Source: Hexactinellida sp. DTS-2022 (taxonomy: Eukaryota; Porifera; Hexactinellida). Taken from it: 64,000 nucleotides of DNA. Shown piece by piece: positions 11,312-23,299 of the stretch (positions are counted from its first letter, which is position 1; each line of letters begins with the position of its first letter). The translations under genes were made by a program, and so were the position numbers. Under the pieces are notes generated by a model. That model was not told the DNA's origin. It made no database searches and was given only the letters and a program-made list of their open reading frames with translations. Location of the stretch: contig JAPNXP010000005.1 in NCBI GenBank assembly GCA_028753945.1, positions 2,418,001 through 2,482,000 of the forward strand, read 5' to 3'.

Positions 11312-11845
11312 TGTCGCGTGTAAAATTGAGGCACGTGTAATTTTGACTCAAATGCATTAGTGGACCATAGATATTACTTTACCGTGTAATTTTGAGTCAA
11401 ACCAAGTTCCTTTTGTGATTATAATAAAACATACAGTCCAATGTACATCGGTATAGCGGATCCTATAAATACTTATGGAAATTATAAATTGTTTCTTTGT
11501 TCAATTTTCTCTGAATATTTTGAAATTACTATTAGCCCCGGTAATTGATCTACTTCTAGAAAACGAGTTCCAACTGAGCTCTTGAATTGAGTTTTCATTG
11601 ATCGTCAATTGTTAAATCATTCAATCAAATTAATACAATCAATAAAATTATCTTTGTCTAAATAAGATAGAGTCGGACTGTATGTTTTATTACACAAAGG
11701 AACTTGGTTTGACTCAAAATTACACAGTAAAGTAATATCCATTGTCCACTAATGCATCTGAGTCAAAATTACACGGTAAGTAATATCCATGGTTCACTAA
11801 TGCATTTGAGTCAAAATTACACGTGCCTCAATTTTACACGCAACA
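11312..11845. mobile_element. foldback element in the P-element terminus, GGCC duplication
   Basis: Long inverted arms start TGTCGCGTGTAAAATTGAGG at 11312 and TGTTGCGTGTAAAATTGAGG in reverse from 11845; similarity runs about 140-160 bp inward, to the mirrored GGACTGTATGTTTTA near 11690. GGCC is duplicated at 11308-11311 and 11846-11849. No ORF. Confidence 0.75.
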
Positions 11846-13090
11846 GGCCTCACAGTAACAATTGAAATTTGGACCAGGGATGGGGTCGCCGATCGATTAT
11901 GAATATTACTATTTATTCTTCCAATTGTCAAATTTGGTCAATCACAGTCTACCAAACATAAGACTTCACTTTTTTAAGAGAAATTAGGACCAATGATGCA
12001 ATAGTGTATGAAATACGAAATGGATTTATTCTATTGTATTGTCTAATTCAGTGAATCAGAAAGGGAAATTCTTACGGAATATGAACAATTAGCACTTTAA
12101 TTGTTAATAAAATAAACAATACTAGTAGAATTTTTGGAGGATGTTAAAACAATGAATCTAATTATTACAAATATGTAGTAACAAAATGCTTAATCTTCCT
12201 TGAACGTGAACTTAAGTAAGAAAAACGTAGAAATGTAGGATCTGTGCTGCCAATGAAAGAACTAAGAATTAAACTTTTTCAATTTTCGTTTCTCTCATCC
12301 TTTAGAAATTACCTTAGAATTGTAATTTTCACTTTATCAGCTATTAAACAATATACTTCAATGAATACAACTTTGCGAAGAATAATTACATATTTAATTT
12401 GCAAGAGGGACATTGTTCTCTCCAACTTCCATCAACAACTGAACAATCAAGATCCAGTAGAATCTGCCTAGATGGTCCTCCAACAAGTATGCGCACCATT
12501 ATGTATTTCCTTCGATAATAGTTAAACAGCTATTATGGAATCCAAGAGTAGTTCAGAGGGATATTTCAGACCTCTACGATCAGTAAGTTCCAAATAGCCT
12601 ATACTGGGATCCGGATGATTCATCAATTAGGAATTTTTTATCAATGATTAATATATCTTTACATATGGATGGTGGACTACAACTAAGGTATTGGTGTGCG
12701 GCATATCCGGCTACAAAAGCTAATGATTTAAGTGTTTGGGCATCACACTCAATGTTGGATAGATCTGAAATTTAATTAAGGAAAGGGTCAAGATAAATAT
12801 CAGTATCCGAAAATGCCATCTCTTCAGATGAAGAAGACTGGATAAATTATTGTAATGATTAACTACAAGATTCAGACTGATAGGAAAATAGATTTAAATT
12901 ATTTGAAAATCTCAGACGTCGCTCAGCTTCTAATATTTGCAGATAAGAAATGTGGTAATTGGCACCTGACATCATACGATAAAGTCCGAATCGATGTTCT
13001 AAAGGGTCCATCCGTTAAAAGGTATGAATATTCACATGTTCCCGCCAGATAGTTGGTTATTTGTGGTAAAATAAGGCAAGCATGTCTTAA

Positions 13091-13961
13091 GGAGATAGAG
13101 GCTCAAATTGATATCTATAATTAGATAATGCAAAAATTCTTGTTGAAGCATTCCAACTATACTTTTATACACTATCTATCCAATTCCGCAAGAAAAATTC
13201 GATTCGGACATTTTTTTTACATTTTTGACCCCACTAAAGGTCCAAATCATATTTTTAAAAAATAATATGGCCATAGAGTAGTCAATTATTGTAAATTTAT
13301 GAAAAAGGATAAATTTTAGTTTAGCCACTCTTAGTTCTACTTTTACATGCCACCTATCCAGATCCGAAAGAAAAAGTTGATTCGGACATTCTTTTGACCT
13401 TTTTGACGTCACTAAAGGTCAAAATCACCGTCATTTTGTACAAATACATTCCGTAAGTATTTCTGGGGTGTGACCTTGTTTATGTAGAGGATATCTCAAA
13501 AGATATAAGTCGGAGAAAAAAAAACTATCCCTCAAAAATGATCCTTGTCAGTAGAGCTACCAGATCCGCCGTGTCGATTTTCAACTGTAATACAAAGTTA
13601 TAGAGTTAATAATTAATCAGAGCAAAATATTGGTAAAATTTGAGCATTTATTTGAAAATCTATAGAAAAAAATAATTAAATTGATTCTGATAAATGTACG
13701 TGGCGGATCTGATGTAACTAATAGTAAAGAGTCAAATTGGCACTATTACAGAACTTGCGCCTATTAGAGTAAATTGCTAGCTCTTACATTATCTAGTATG
13801 GATTCACTATTAGGCTAAACTTTGACTATCAATATCTAATTCAAATTTTTCGATTTTTGAAATTCTGAGCATCTACGTCCTTCTTAGAATAATTAGTACT
13901 GTCCAAAAACGCAATAATAATTGGGGGTTATCGGGTGTCGAAAATTTGAGCCTCTATCTCC
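13091..13961. mobile_element. TTAA-flanked MITE (piggyBac-like) nested in the P copy
   Basis: Near-perfect terminal inverted repeat GGAGATAGAGGCTCAAATT at both ends, flanked by TTAA (13087-13090 and 13962-13965). Removing it rejoins the P sequence so that it lines up with 47435-47465 of the intact copy. Two direct repeats with GATTCGGACATT (about 13200 and 13378) lie inside. Confidence 0.8.
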
Positions 13962-14877
13962 TTAAGCTTGTGAAGGTTTGTTTGCTTAATTTCCCATTTT
14001 TCCAGGAAGTGAATCCCAAGCGACTACCAACAAACTATACTATCCAAAAAGGCAAAGAGGTCGTCATTAAAAGTGAATGGTTGAGAGGATGGATCGTTAA
14101 AACGAACATGCTTGTATGGAGCATTTACATTGAACTCGACTTTATCTTATCCATAAAGATAAGATAATGTCAAGAAAATCTGAAGTGTTGGATTTATATG
14201 CAGCACAAAGTGGTCATTTTTAATGGTTAAAGCAAATATTGTGGATTCATGTATGACCTTTAAAACTAATTTCACATTCTGACGTTCTAAACAAAAATGA
14301 AAACATGCTTTAAATGTTAACCTTGGAGTTAGTTTTGCCAAACTTTCTTTCTCAGAAAGATATACGGACATCGCGGAAAGAAGCTGTGCACAGTCTCAAA
14401 GGATAGGAGCAATAATTGGTTTGTATATCTTCTAAATTAGGGTAAATAAAACTCTTACTCTCTGACTTTAGATTCAACCAGTTATTTCATATTGTCTTAA
14501 ATATGTGCACAAAATCAAAGGTGAGAAATAGGATCCGATTTGGATCAGAAGGATGTCGTATTTGAGTTACCAGCTTACCATTTTTAGAGAAGAGTTTGAA
14601 TAATTTTACATTGAGAGGATAGTCGGTAGAGTTAATATCTACAACTAAACCACAAAGCTCTATAACTTGAATACAAATACCACTATGGCGAATATCGTTT
14701 CCGCTGAAAGAGAACACAGGTTAACAAACGAACAATACAGGACCATTCTTCCTGAAGACTAGAGACCATTATAGCGAATACAGTTTTGACCGGATCTTCT
14801 GTTCTTAAACTAGCACCAAATACCTTACCACCAATATATGAAATATCCGAATTGACATGAATTTCGTCCATTTGGAC

Positions 14878-15801
14878 CAGGGGTCTTCAACCTGCGGCTC
14901 GCGAGCCTTTTGCGGCTCTTGGGCATCAAGTGTGCGGCTCGCAGGACCATTTGTGAAAATGAGTTATTGAATCTCCATCTTAATACAACGATTCGAAGAT
15001 TATCAACGACCTAGCTTCGAGAAAAATGCACATCTTTCATACATGTCAACTTTGTCCGACAAATCCCTGGACGCATGCCAACAATTCCACTAGACATTGG
15101 TTCATTTCTCTGGACATATTCCTTGTGGGGTCGAACATCAAAGAATTTTCGCTCGTTCGCTGCTTGAACATCACATTTTCAAATGTAAAATAAGCGATGA
15201 AATAACCAATAATTAGGCATTGCTTTTCCCCCAATTAAAATTTCCTGGACAAAATGTAGTAAATAATGCACGACTGGACAGACATTTCAATTCATCAACA
15301 AAGATCGCAGGACAGACTTCAAGGAGGCTAGCGTAGCTGGGTTGTATCCTGCCATTTAAAATATGGAAGGATAGCTGGCTTATTTGGATTTACGTAGATA
15401 AAATTGTGAGGCATTCTAAGATTATTAAGATCAAATAAATGACTGATGATCACCAGCACAAAACGTTAGTATTATTTCATAGACAGAAATGAAACCTAAC
15501 TTAGGTGTCATTTTAAAGAACAATCAAACAATTCAAGCCTGCAAATATTAAAATATCAGGCCCATAGCAAGACAAATACTATTGGTGCACGAAGTGATGT
15601 CACGTTAGTGTGATTTAATTATGGTACCGAATATTTATGCTGTTACCTAAATATTGGTGCGAGCTAACCTGGTCCTACGGCCATGGATAATATATTTAAT
15701 ACAAAAAATATATTATGTTAATTCCTTAATCTTAATGCGGCTCACTAGATTAATAGAAAACTTATATTTGGCTCTCGGATTAAAAAGGTTGAAGATCCCT
15801 G
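14878..15801. mobile_element. hAT non-autonomous element nested in the P copy, duplication ATTTGGAC
   Basis: Ends CAGGGGTCTTCAACC and GGTTGAAGATCCCTG, with perfect 8-bp duplication ATTTGGAC at 14870-14877 and 15802-15809. GCGGCTCGCGAGCC-type subterminal sequence is present. The 924-bp body shows no convincing transposase, only short minus-strand frames. Confidence 0.9.
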
Positions 15802-17075
15802 ATTTGGACAATTACATGTTTTTCAGGATCAAAGAAAGAATGAGGCGCTTGTTTGAGAAAGGGAAAATAGTCAATTTCAAGGCCAAAAGAAGAATATAAT
15901 TTGAATAAAGTATTGATATGAGGAAGAGCTAGACAAAGCATCTGCTGCAGATATTTATAACATGCTGGAGAAATTAAATGTGGTTAAAGAGCCAAAATTT
16001 GTGTTAAGACATTATATCTATGCCTGTTTTGAGACACCAGACAGTTTTCTTACTGGCATTGTATGAACTGCAGTCTTGAAAGTTCTGGATAATCAGGTGA
16101 TTCTAAATCGGATTCATTAGTTTGCAAAGTATTGATGGCTTGTTGGATATGATCTTTCGCTAAAGAGATATGTGAACCAGTTGTCTCAGAAACAAATGAT
16201 TCACAGAGATGTGATGATTAGAAATTTCACCTAGAATCGTTTCAAGTTGTATATCACTTATTGAGTTTAGCGAAAGCGAACAAGGTTCTCCATTATAATT
16301 GACTCTAACAGATAGATCAGAATGTACTACCAAGTACTTATTTACTAGGATATCGCTACTACGGCGCATAAAAATTATACTGTTTGGCAAGGAAGCAAAG
16401 ATAACTTGTCTGGAATATCATGTAAACTGTTAATCTTGAACTTTACCTCTTCAGCTTCAGAATTCAAGCTAAGTATTAAAGTTTGGTTGAATAATTCATA
16501 TTCTCTTAAGTCGGGGGGACCCCTGCCCTTAGTACTAGTAGTAGTATGATGGACAATCAAGTAGATAAACTGGTACAACGCCATCTTTTAGCTTTGGGAT
16601 GACTTGAGAGATTTCACGGAAAGTTCCATCTCGATTTGGAACTTTGTGGCTGTATTCTATATCTTCGCGGTTATGTTTCACACAAACATAAAGCGCCTTC
16701 AATTCATCTAAATCATCCCTCCGAAGAGCCCAAAACCATGAGTGCCTGAGTTCAACTGAGTTAATGTTTGAAAACATTAACTCAGTTAATGTTTCTAAGA
16801 AGTTTTGTAGTTGATTTTGCAGCCAGGAGCCGAGCAGCAATTAGGCATTTTTGAGATTTAAACAATATTGAAAGCTAAGGTAGAACAAGTAAACAAATTA
16901 AGTACGGTTGAAACAAAGTTTATATACCAGAAGAGGAACAGAGAGAAAGAATATCCACTGATTACATGACTTACTAAAAAGTTATATAATCAAATTATAT
17001 ATTTAAATGAATTTTCTATTGTTTTGGTAAATTAATAATTACTAAACACTAACTAGTATTTAACATAGGAGATAT

Positions 17076-17264
17076 CTTATATGTAGACCATCTAGAAATA
17101 GACCAGGTTTTCTTACATATACACCGTCTAGAAATAGACCAGGTTTTCTTGCATATACATTGTATTACCCATAAAAAGCAGGGAAAGTGGTCTACAGAAT
17201 TTATAGACGGTCTACTAATTTTTGGCTTATTTGTATGGGCTTTTATAGACCGTCTACATATAAG
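17076..17264. mobile_element. MITE, second copy at 61681-61824
   Basis: Inverted ends CTTATATGTAGACC and GACGGTCTACATATAAG-type. Contains a two-fold direct repeat around TCTAGAAATAGACCAGGTTT. It lies between the P coding relic and the P right terminus. Confidence 0.6.
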
Positions 17265-17543
17265 GATGCTCTTAACATAGTGGTTCATTTATAAATTTCG
17301 GCTGCAACGCATCCTTGGTCCAAATTTATCTTAAAAAAGTGAAGTCTTATGTTTGGTGTGCCATGATTTACCAAATTTGGCAATCGGAAGAATAAATCGT
17401 CATTTTCATAATCTATCGGCGACCCCATCCCTGGACCAAATTTCAATTGTTTACTCTGAGGCCTTAGTAGTCTATGACCATATCAAATTATTTCCAAATA
17501 TTATTGGTCACTTCCGATATTATTCCGATATTAGTAGGCTATG

Positions 17544-18255
17544 TATGGTATGGTACTATTTTGAAAATTTGAAATGGGTAAAATATTACTGTTAGCGCTG
17601 GGATCAAATGATCAATTATTGATTGGGAGTACATTGAACAATCATAAATTGTGAATAATTCCTGGCATTTTCAATGAATTAGTCAATTTAGGTTCTACTA
17701 ATATGACAAATTGGAAAATATTGGTCGAACAAGAGTAGACTAGGTATATGTCTATGGAAGGGTTTATACATTCATAAATATTGTTTACTAAGCAACAATT
17801 TAATTTCGCTGAGCTAGCTTGGGAAAAATTTCCCCGGTTTGAACTGGAAAGTTGCATTCTTGGCACGACCCTGCATGAGATTCTTATTATTTGTTTTGAA
17901 CTCATCATGTTAGTGAGAAGCTGTTTAATTGATCAGGTCAACCTGGTCAGAACCTGGTCTGGAAATATTTTGATCAGTTTTGACCTGGTAGGTTGTATCA
18001 GTGTCACGCCCTGCAAGCTTAACATGCGGTCATATTCAAGGTTACTTGCATAAATGACCACACGATTTTAGAAGTGTGATAAAACACTAAATCAATCATC
18101 TTTAGGACTCCCCGTGCCTCCTAAATGAGGGGATGAGCGAGGGCGTGTGGGATGAAATCTTTTAGAACCACCCCCTCTAAATCAGCGTAAAATATTCTTC
18201 TGCTAGCTAGAATATAAGTTTAGACTTATTTACAAGCTAAAATGAGAATAAACAA
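17544..18255. other. no supported gene; possible repeat debris
   Basis: Bases 17781-18053 hold an open frame without a recognisable motif. CCTGGTCAGAACCTGGTCTGG-like short repeats occur near 17940-17990. Nothing firm. Confidence 0.3.
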
Positions 18256-19127
18256 CAATTTCCAATACCCTTGAACTCAATACACAGTTTAAGGGTATCC
18301 TTTAAACGATAGCCACTCGAGTCCTTTGACCCTTAATAATGAAATATTCTTATACTTGACTCGTTTATCATTTTGGTTAGATGCTTGGGAAGCGTTACCT
18401 GTGAAACTAGGAAAATTGAGTAAACAATCATTTACTAGAGTTAAGCACGCATGCGTTGCACTACTAGAAATCACCAACCATTTAATTCAAAATTGTGGGT
18501 TTTCATACGTTCTAACTTCCTTTTTGCATACAGATCCGCTTGAACACATTTTGGACTATATCGTATAATGTCGGGTCGAATTACCATATATCTTATCTAC
18601 AAATTATTGAAAGCGAAAGTCGTATCAAGTTATCCACTGTCTTGAATATTTTTATCAGCAATCGAACTCTTCCTTATCAATTCAGAAATTTGTAAAAACC
18701 TGTTCTACCCCAGATTTATTAATCCTGCTCATGCCTATATAATCTTCGATCCGTTCCTTGAAGATATAGGCGAGTTATCATCCATATAATGTACACGGGC
18801 GTCGCACAGCTCTTAAAACTCTCCTGCCAAACAGTTAAAGTGGTCCGGCCAAAACCGGACCCTCCTATCAGCCGGACCGCGTGCTACGCCTATGATGTAG
18901 TACACAAATTCTTCAATATCTAGCCTTTATCGGAGGTTATGCAGTTCACAAATACAAACATTACCAACCATGGCCGGATTAAACATAGCAGTGGCCCTAC
19001 GCCAAGAGGAAATTTGGCCCCCTATTTATGAAGTGGTATATTAATCATAACTAATTACAGAAAATTAATGTAAAACAGAAGTTATATTTTGTTAATTACA
19101 TATCGGTCTAACAAATTTCATTAAAAG

Positions 19128-19295
19128 CAGGCACGGATCCACCGGGGGGGTGTGGGGGGGTGCGAACCCCCCCAACTCTTCATGAGATTGGACTCAAGAA
19201 ACTATCACATTTCACAAATAGCTAAATTAGAGTGATAATTACGATATGGTTTAAATTTGCACCCCCCAACTAATTCTAGCCTGGATCCGTCCATG
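19128..19295. mobile_element. 168-bp hAT MITE nested inside another hAT element
   Basis: Starts CAGGCACGGATCCACC and ends CTGGATCCGTCCATG. Perfect 8-bp duplication ATTAAAAG at 19120-19127 and 19296-19303. It has G and C runs near both ends. Confidence 0.8.
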
Positions 19296-19299
19296 ATTA

Positions 19300-19606
19300 A
19301 AAGTCTACCAAAATTCGTTATACCTCTAACAAAATTTGTGAAATGTCTAACAGATTTTCCATTACCAAAATTACTAAAAAGTCTAACAAAATCACTGAAA
19401 AGTCTAACAGAATCATTGAAAAGTCAGTAATTTTGTACTTTTCATTAATTTTGTTAGACTTTTCATTAATTTTGTTAGACTTTTCACTAATTTTGTTAGA
19501 CCCCTCATTGATTTTGATAAACTTTCTAGTAATTTTGATAATGGAAAATCTGTTAGACATTTCACAACTTTTGTTTGAGGTAGAACGAATTTTGTTAGAC
19601 TTTTAA
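19300..19606. repeat. foldback built of about 20-bp tandem units
   Basis: The left arm carries AAAAGTCTAACAAAATCACTG-type units; the right arm is its reverse complement, symmetric about 19430-19435. Overlapping open frames on both strands (19318-19560 minus, 19343-19606 plus) are by-products of the repeat. Confidence 0.75.
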
Positions 19607-21226
19607 CTAAATTTGATAGAACGATAATTAGGACCCATTAAATATCACATAAGTTTTTTGCGTGATTTTAAACAAGAAAGCTTGTTAATGGTACTTCCGA
19701 AAGACAACGTGCTGACATGTGCATTTAAGCTATTTTGCCCATGTTCTTAAATGACTTTTGATATGAGTGTCAATTTTGAAAATGAGTGTTCGTCTTTACT
19801 ATGAGTCAAATTGTAGTGTCAAAAATTCTGAATAATCAGACTAAAGTAGGCAGAAGGAAATAATTGCTTTAGAAATATTTTTTCTTTCTCTTCCTTAATC
19901 TTACGCTTCTCAGCTGCACCTTTTGGTTTCGTAGGCATGGTATACTTGCTTTGTTATTGCGTAATTGAGTAAAGACTCGGAATGCAAGTAATAAATGCGT
20001 GAATTTAATTAAGTCAGGAATGTGTGATGCTTAATGTAACTTGTAGTATCATTTATATACAATCTAAATAACCTATTGCTTAGGGGTGACGAATCCCAAT
20101 CTAGTCGTAACAAATGAATAACAAAGTATCACTTAAGATGAGCTAATTATTGGTTATATTTGCCTACCACCATAGCATTAGCATGACAAAGTACATATAA
20201 TTATTGTTCAATTTGTGTCAACAAATATTATCGGTGCACAGTATATACTTGCATAGAGTTAGGCCCCACGATATTTGAAGTGGTCATAACTCATGACCAT
20301 TCTGAACGGGCCCCGGCCTTGCACTTACAGAGATATATATGGGCCCCCAAGTGTACGGGGCCCTACGCCCAGGCGTATTTGGAGTATACGCTAATCCGGC
20401 CCTGTTACCAACCTTGTCATGTCTACCTTGATACCTTGACATTTTAAGAGTATCTATTCGATCTTGACTTTCCTTCGAAGTTTAAGCTCCTCCATTTAAA
20501 AGATTGTGGTCGACTGAAGTATCCATCTGAACCGCTTCTTTCTGTTGTAATTATCTTGTGGAAAATATTCATTTTAATTATAAGTGATGATAACCTCTTG
20601 ATAAACTTGTAGAAGGTTCATCTAGAGAGATTCTTGTAGAACTCACATTAATTTTCAAACGAGAAATTGGTGACGATGATGTTTGGAGATGTCATTTTGT
20701 TAATTGCGATACTTGTAGGTGGAAGATCGTGCGCCAACTTATATTTACTGCAGCAAATTGTATTATCGCAAATATTATAATAATTACAACTCATTATTAT
20801 GTTCAAGAGCAACTGAAAAGCTTAATTTAAAGATGTTTTCATAGATTTGTTCGGATTTATCGAATTTTATTGTTTATTGTTGTTTGTTTTAGATAAGTCA
20901 ATGAAACCAAGTGTCAGAGAGAAGATAGGAAGATGGGAGGATGTTAGAATTTACATTGGACAACTGTAGTGATCGTGTGTGTCGTTCAATTTTGTAATTG
21001 TTGATTTTGTATTTGTATTTATACTATGATTAAAATATAATACGCGGATATAGTTTCTCAATAAGGAATAAATAACATCACTATGTCTATAGTGTGATGC
21101 ACTACCGCAAACCAAGGGAAATATAACTTTAAATACAAGATTGATTATATTGTAATATAGAAAAAGTCCACTTACTACTTCAACCCTGGTACTTTTACTG
21201 TCTGGCCTTTTATAGAGTAGGCTATG

Positions 21227-22740
21227 GTTAGAAAAACCGTTTTCGACTGTATAAATCAAAGGCAATAAAGCTGGGAAAATTGGAATCAAGACTGCCAAAT
21301 CAGATAGTTATAGGCCCGAGCCTGGGTCGGGCTTGTAACCTATACTGCATTTTATTTATTTAGAACCCAAATTTTCAGGATAGGTGACTCATGGGTTACA
21401 AATGTGAATCTGTGATCAGGATTTTGGGCACATTTTTATACGTGTATAAGGTCTCCTTCGTTGCTAACACCAGTTCAGTTGAAAATGTTAATCTAATTCT
21501 ATTGTTTTCAACTTGTTAGATTATCTAAGTTCTGCAAAAAATTATTGCACAATAATAGACTGACATACTAAGGTATTCGTACCGATCAAAAATTCCACAT
21601 TCATTTTGTACATTCATCAAAATTACACACTAAATTGGCTTTCGATAGGATCACATTTCTATATTGGTATATTTGGTTTAAAAATATTATCAATATAATT
21701 GTTTTATTTGAGGTGGGAAACAAATTAACTAGATAATGAGCTGATTGAATATTTGTAACTGTTTCCAAAAGTGTTTCGAATTATGAAGCCAGAATGCAGT
21801 TTTGAATTCTACATGTTAGAATTACCTTTGATGACAATTTTTTAAACATTCCTACAATAAGTTGTTAACTTACAGCACTTTCAAATTCACGTAGCACATT
21901 GAAAAATTCGGAGGTGATTTTGGAAATGTCGACTAAAGAATGTCCCAAACATTTAGTAAGACACGTCAGAGTTGTATGCGGGGCGGACCAAATTTAATAA
22001 TCAGCCCGCGGGTCTTTCGGGCTGTTCCCCGTAGCAAGCCCACATCAAGCCTGAAGAATACGTACTACTCAACAATTATCAGGGCAGTCAGGTAATTCAA
22101 CGACCAATAACTCGCCAACTTGTTTAACGATTTACCCAAATTTTACTATTTTTACTTTATTTTGTTTGTCTAAACTTTAGAATGAGTAATTATATATTTA
22201 TTAACTTAATCCATACAGTGCTGTCCCTTGATTGCATGCGCTGAAGTAAATTTCGCTTTGCGGATTTAGAATGTGCATCGCAATGTATTGACGCGAACGC
22301 ATTATACATTGAATTACAATTAATCGAGTTTTAAAATAAGTTACCTATGACATTAACAGTGTAAACCTATAATACCGACAGTGTATACGTATTGTCTATC
22401 ATTAATCAAATTATTGTATTTAATATAAATACAATAATTCGAGTTTTAGTCCATTAGTTATGCAATTTGAAATACAGAAAAGATGGCTACTAATATTGAA
22501 TAGATCGAGATTTCACATCTTACGACCATTTCTCCACAATCAGAACGAGATTTTTCGAATACCGGGCTAATAATTACAGCAAGAAGACTGTTTATCGAGT
22601 TGGAGTCTGGCAGTCAGCTGGACTTATCTAATAAAATTGGTTGACTAAAACACTTGTCGGCTATCTAAATTTAGAGGCAATACACAAGGTAATGGATTTT
22701 ATGCGGTCCGAGGTCAGTGGGCCTGTTTAACTTAAATGGC
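21227..22740. other. no gene; scattered repeat debris
   Basis: GGCCCGAGCCTGGGTCGGGC (21313-21332) and GCCCGCGGGTCTTTCGGGC (22003-22021) are short G/C-rich islands of the kind found at the ends of hAT elements. No pair of termini could be fixed. Confidence 0.3.
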
Positions 22741-22859
22741 GGGCTGAGGTTACAAAAATTCGTCCCTTGAAACTCTGTAACAATCTAATAATTAATTAAT
22801 TACTAAATTTGAATTAACAATCCTGGAAATCATTATATTTCAGAATTGTTTGATGACAC

Positions 22860-23290
22860 ACATGAAGTCTGCAATAGAGCCGAGCGATAAGACATGAACA
22901 CGACACGACGCGAATTCAATCGTTTTCGTGTTGCGTTAGGCGAAAGTTTTCGTGTTCGTGTCGTGTGTGTGTTCAAAGTTCAGTCTCGTGTCGTGTTGGG
23001 CAAAGATTTTCGTCTTCGTGTTCAAAGTTCATGTATCGTGCCGTGTTCGGTTAAAGTTTCATGGGTGTTTTGTTATTAATATTATACAATACTTGTGGTG
23101 AACAAGTAATTGTATAATATTTGTATGTTATGATCATAATTAATTATATTTATTCATTTAGTTATCAAACTTTGTATTTCGTGTTGATGTTCGTGTTTCT
23201 TGTTGACATTCGTGTTTCGTGTCCGTGACGTGACATATTGGTGTGGCGGAATTCGTGTTTGTGTCACATGTTTCGTGTTCGTGTTAGTCT
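22860..23290. repeat. CGTGTT-rich simple repeat region
   Basis: Two blocks (about 22895-23060 and 23175-23290) of irregular CGTGTT/TCGTGTT units flank a palindromic ATTATACAAT core near 23085-23125. The open frames here are translations of the repeat. Confidence 0.6.
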
Positions 23291-23299
23291 TAAAGACAA

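Larger units (their letters stand above)
12400..16855 (-). pseudogene. P transposase pseudogene with THAP domain, split by two insertions
   Basis: Read on the minus strand from 16855: MPNCCSAPGCKINY starts a THAP zinc finger whose middle part is lost and frameshifted around 16745-16800. Then come CVKHNRED, HKVPNRDGTF and DCPSYYY. From 16584 to 15802 the central region continues with many stops, including HLISPACYKYLQQ near 15945-15985. The hAT at 14878-15801 splits the frame just before MDEIHVNSDISYIGGKVFG (the first catalytic Asp region), which resumes at about 14871. The C-terminal half runs to 13966, is interrupted by the TTAA element, and resumes from 13086 to about 12400. It has no intron at the site where the 36999-39690 copy has one. 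It carries CAG where the near-intact copy has its only TAG. Inactive. Confidence 0.8.
11289..17476 (-). mobile_element. P superfamily element, decayed copy with nested insertions
   Basis: The left terminus CATAGCCTAC at 11289 continues, after removal of an insertion at 11312, into GGCCTCACAGTAACAATTG. The right terminus in reverse from 17476 reads CATAGACTACTAAGGCCTC. Both match the termini of the near-intact P element at 46143-49704. Subterminal bases 11846-12000 and 17310-17470 are inverted copies of each other. Nested inside: foldback 11312-11845, TTAA element 13091-13961, hAT 14878-15801 and a MITE at 17076-17264. A further inverted pair (11242-11288 and 17477-17543) lies immediately outside. 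Confidence 0.8.
18969..20404. mobile_element. hAT element nested in the truncated P copy, duplication TTACCAAC
   Basis: Ends CATGGCCGGATTA and TAATCCGGCCCTG (one mismatch in the outermost 5 bp), with perfect 8-bp duplication TTACCAAC at 18961-18968 and 20405-20412. Contains a second hAT element (19128-19295) and a foldback (19300-19606). Confidence 0.85.
18290..20830 (+). pseudogene. P transposase C-terminal pseudogene
   Basis: The plus-strand reading shows LTRLSFWLDAWEALP, KQSFTRVKHACVAL, ENCGFSYVL-like and TDPLEHILDY (the DPLE motif that carries the presumed third acidic residue). After the hAT insertion it resumes at 20405 with a CHVYLDTLTF-like zinc-ligand stretch, then LKYPSEPLLSVVIILWKIF, and ends near 20830. 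Stops and frameshifts occur after DPLEHILDY. It corresponds to roughly codons 620-940 of the intact copy. Confidence 0.75.
18260..21226 (+). mobile_element. 5'-truncated P element, plus strand, with 3' terminus
   Basis: Transposase-coding sequence begins abruptly near 18290 at the region matching codons around 620 of the intact copy. It ends with the terminal repeat TACTGTCTGGCCTTTTATAG followed by AGTAGGCTATG (21196-21226), close to the 31-bp repeat of the 46143-49704 element. No 5' terminus was found. An hAT element (18969-20404) interrupts it. Confidence 0.75.

Noticed and set aside
17781..18053. 90-codon plus-strand open frame overlapping another on the minus strand
   Set aside because: Both strands are open through simple sequence (CCTGGTCAGAACCTGG), and no domain is seen.
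20951..21298. 115-codon minus-strand open frame
   Set aside because: It crosses the P-element 3' terminus and reads terminal repeat sequence; not a gene.
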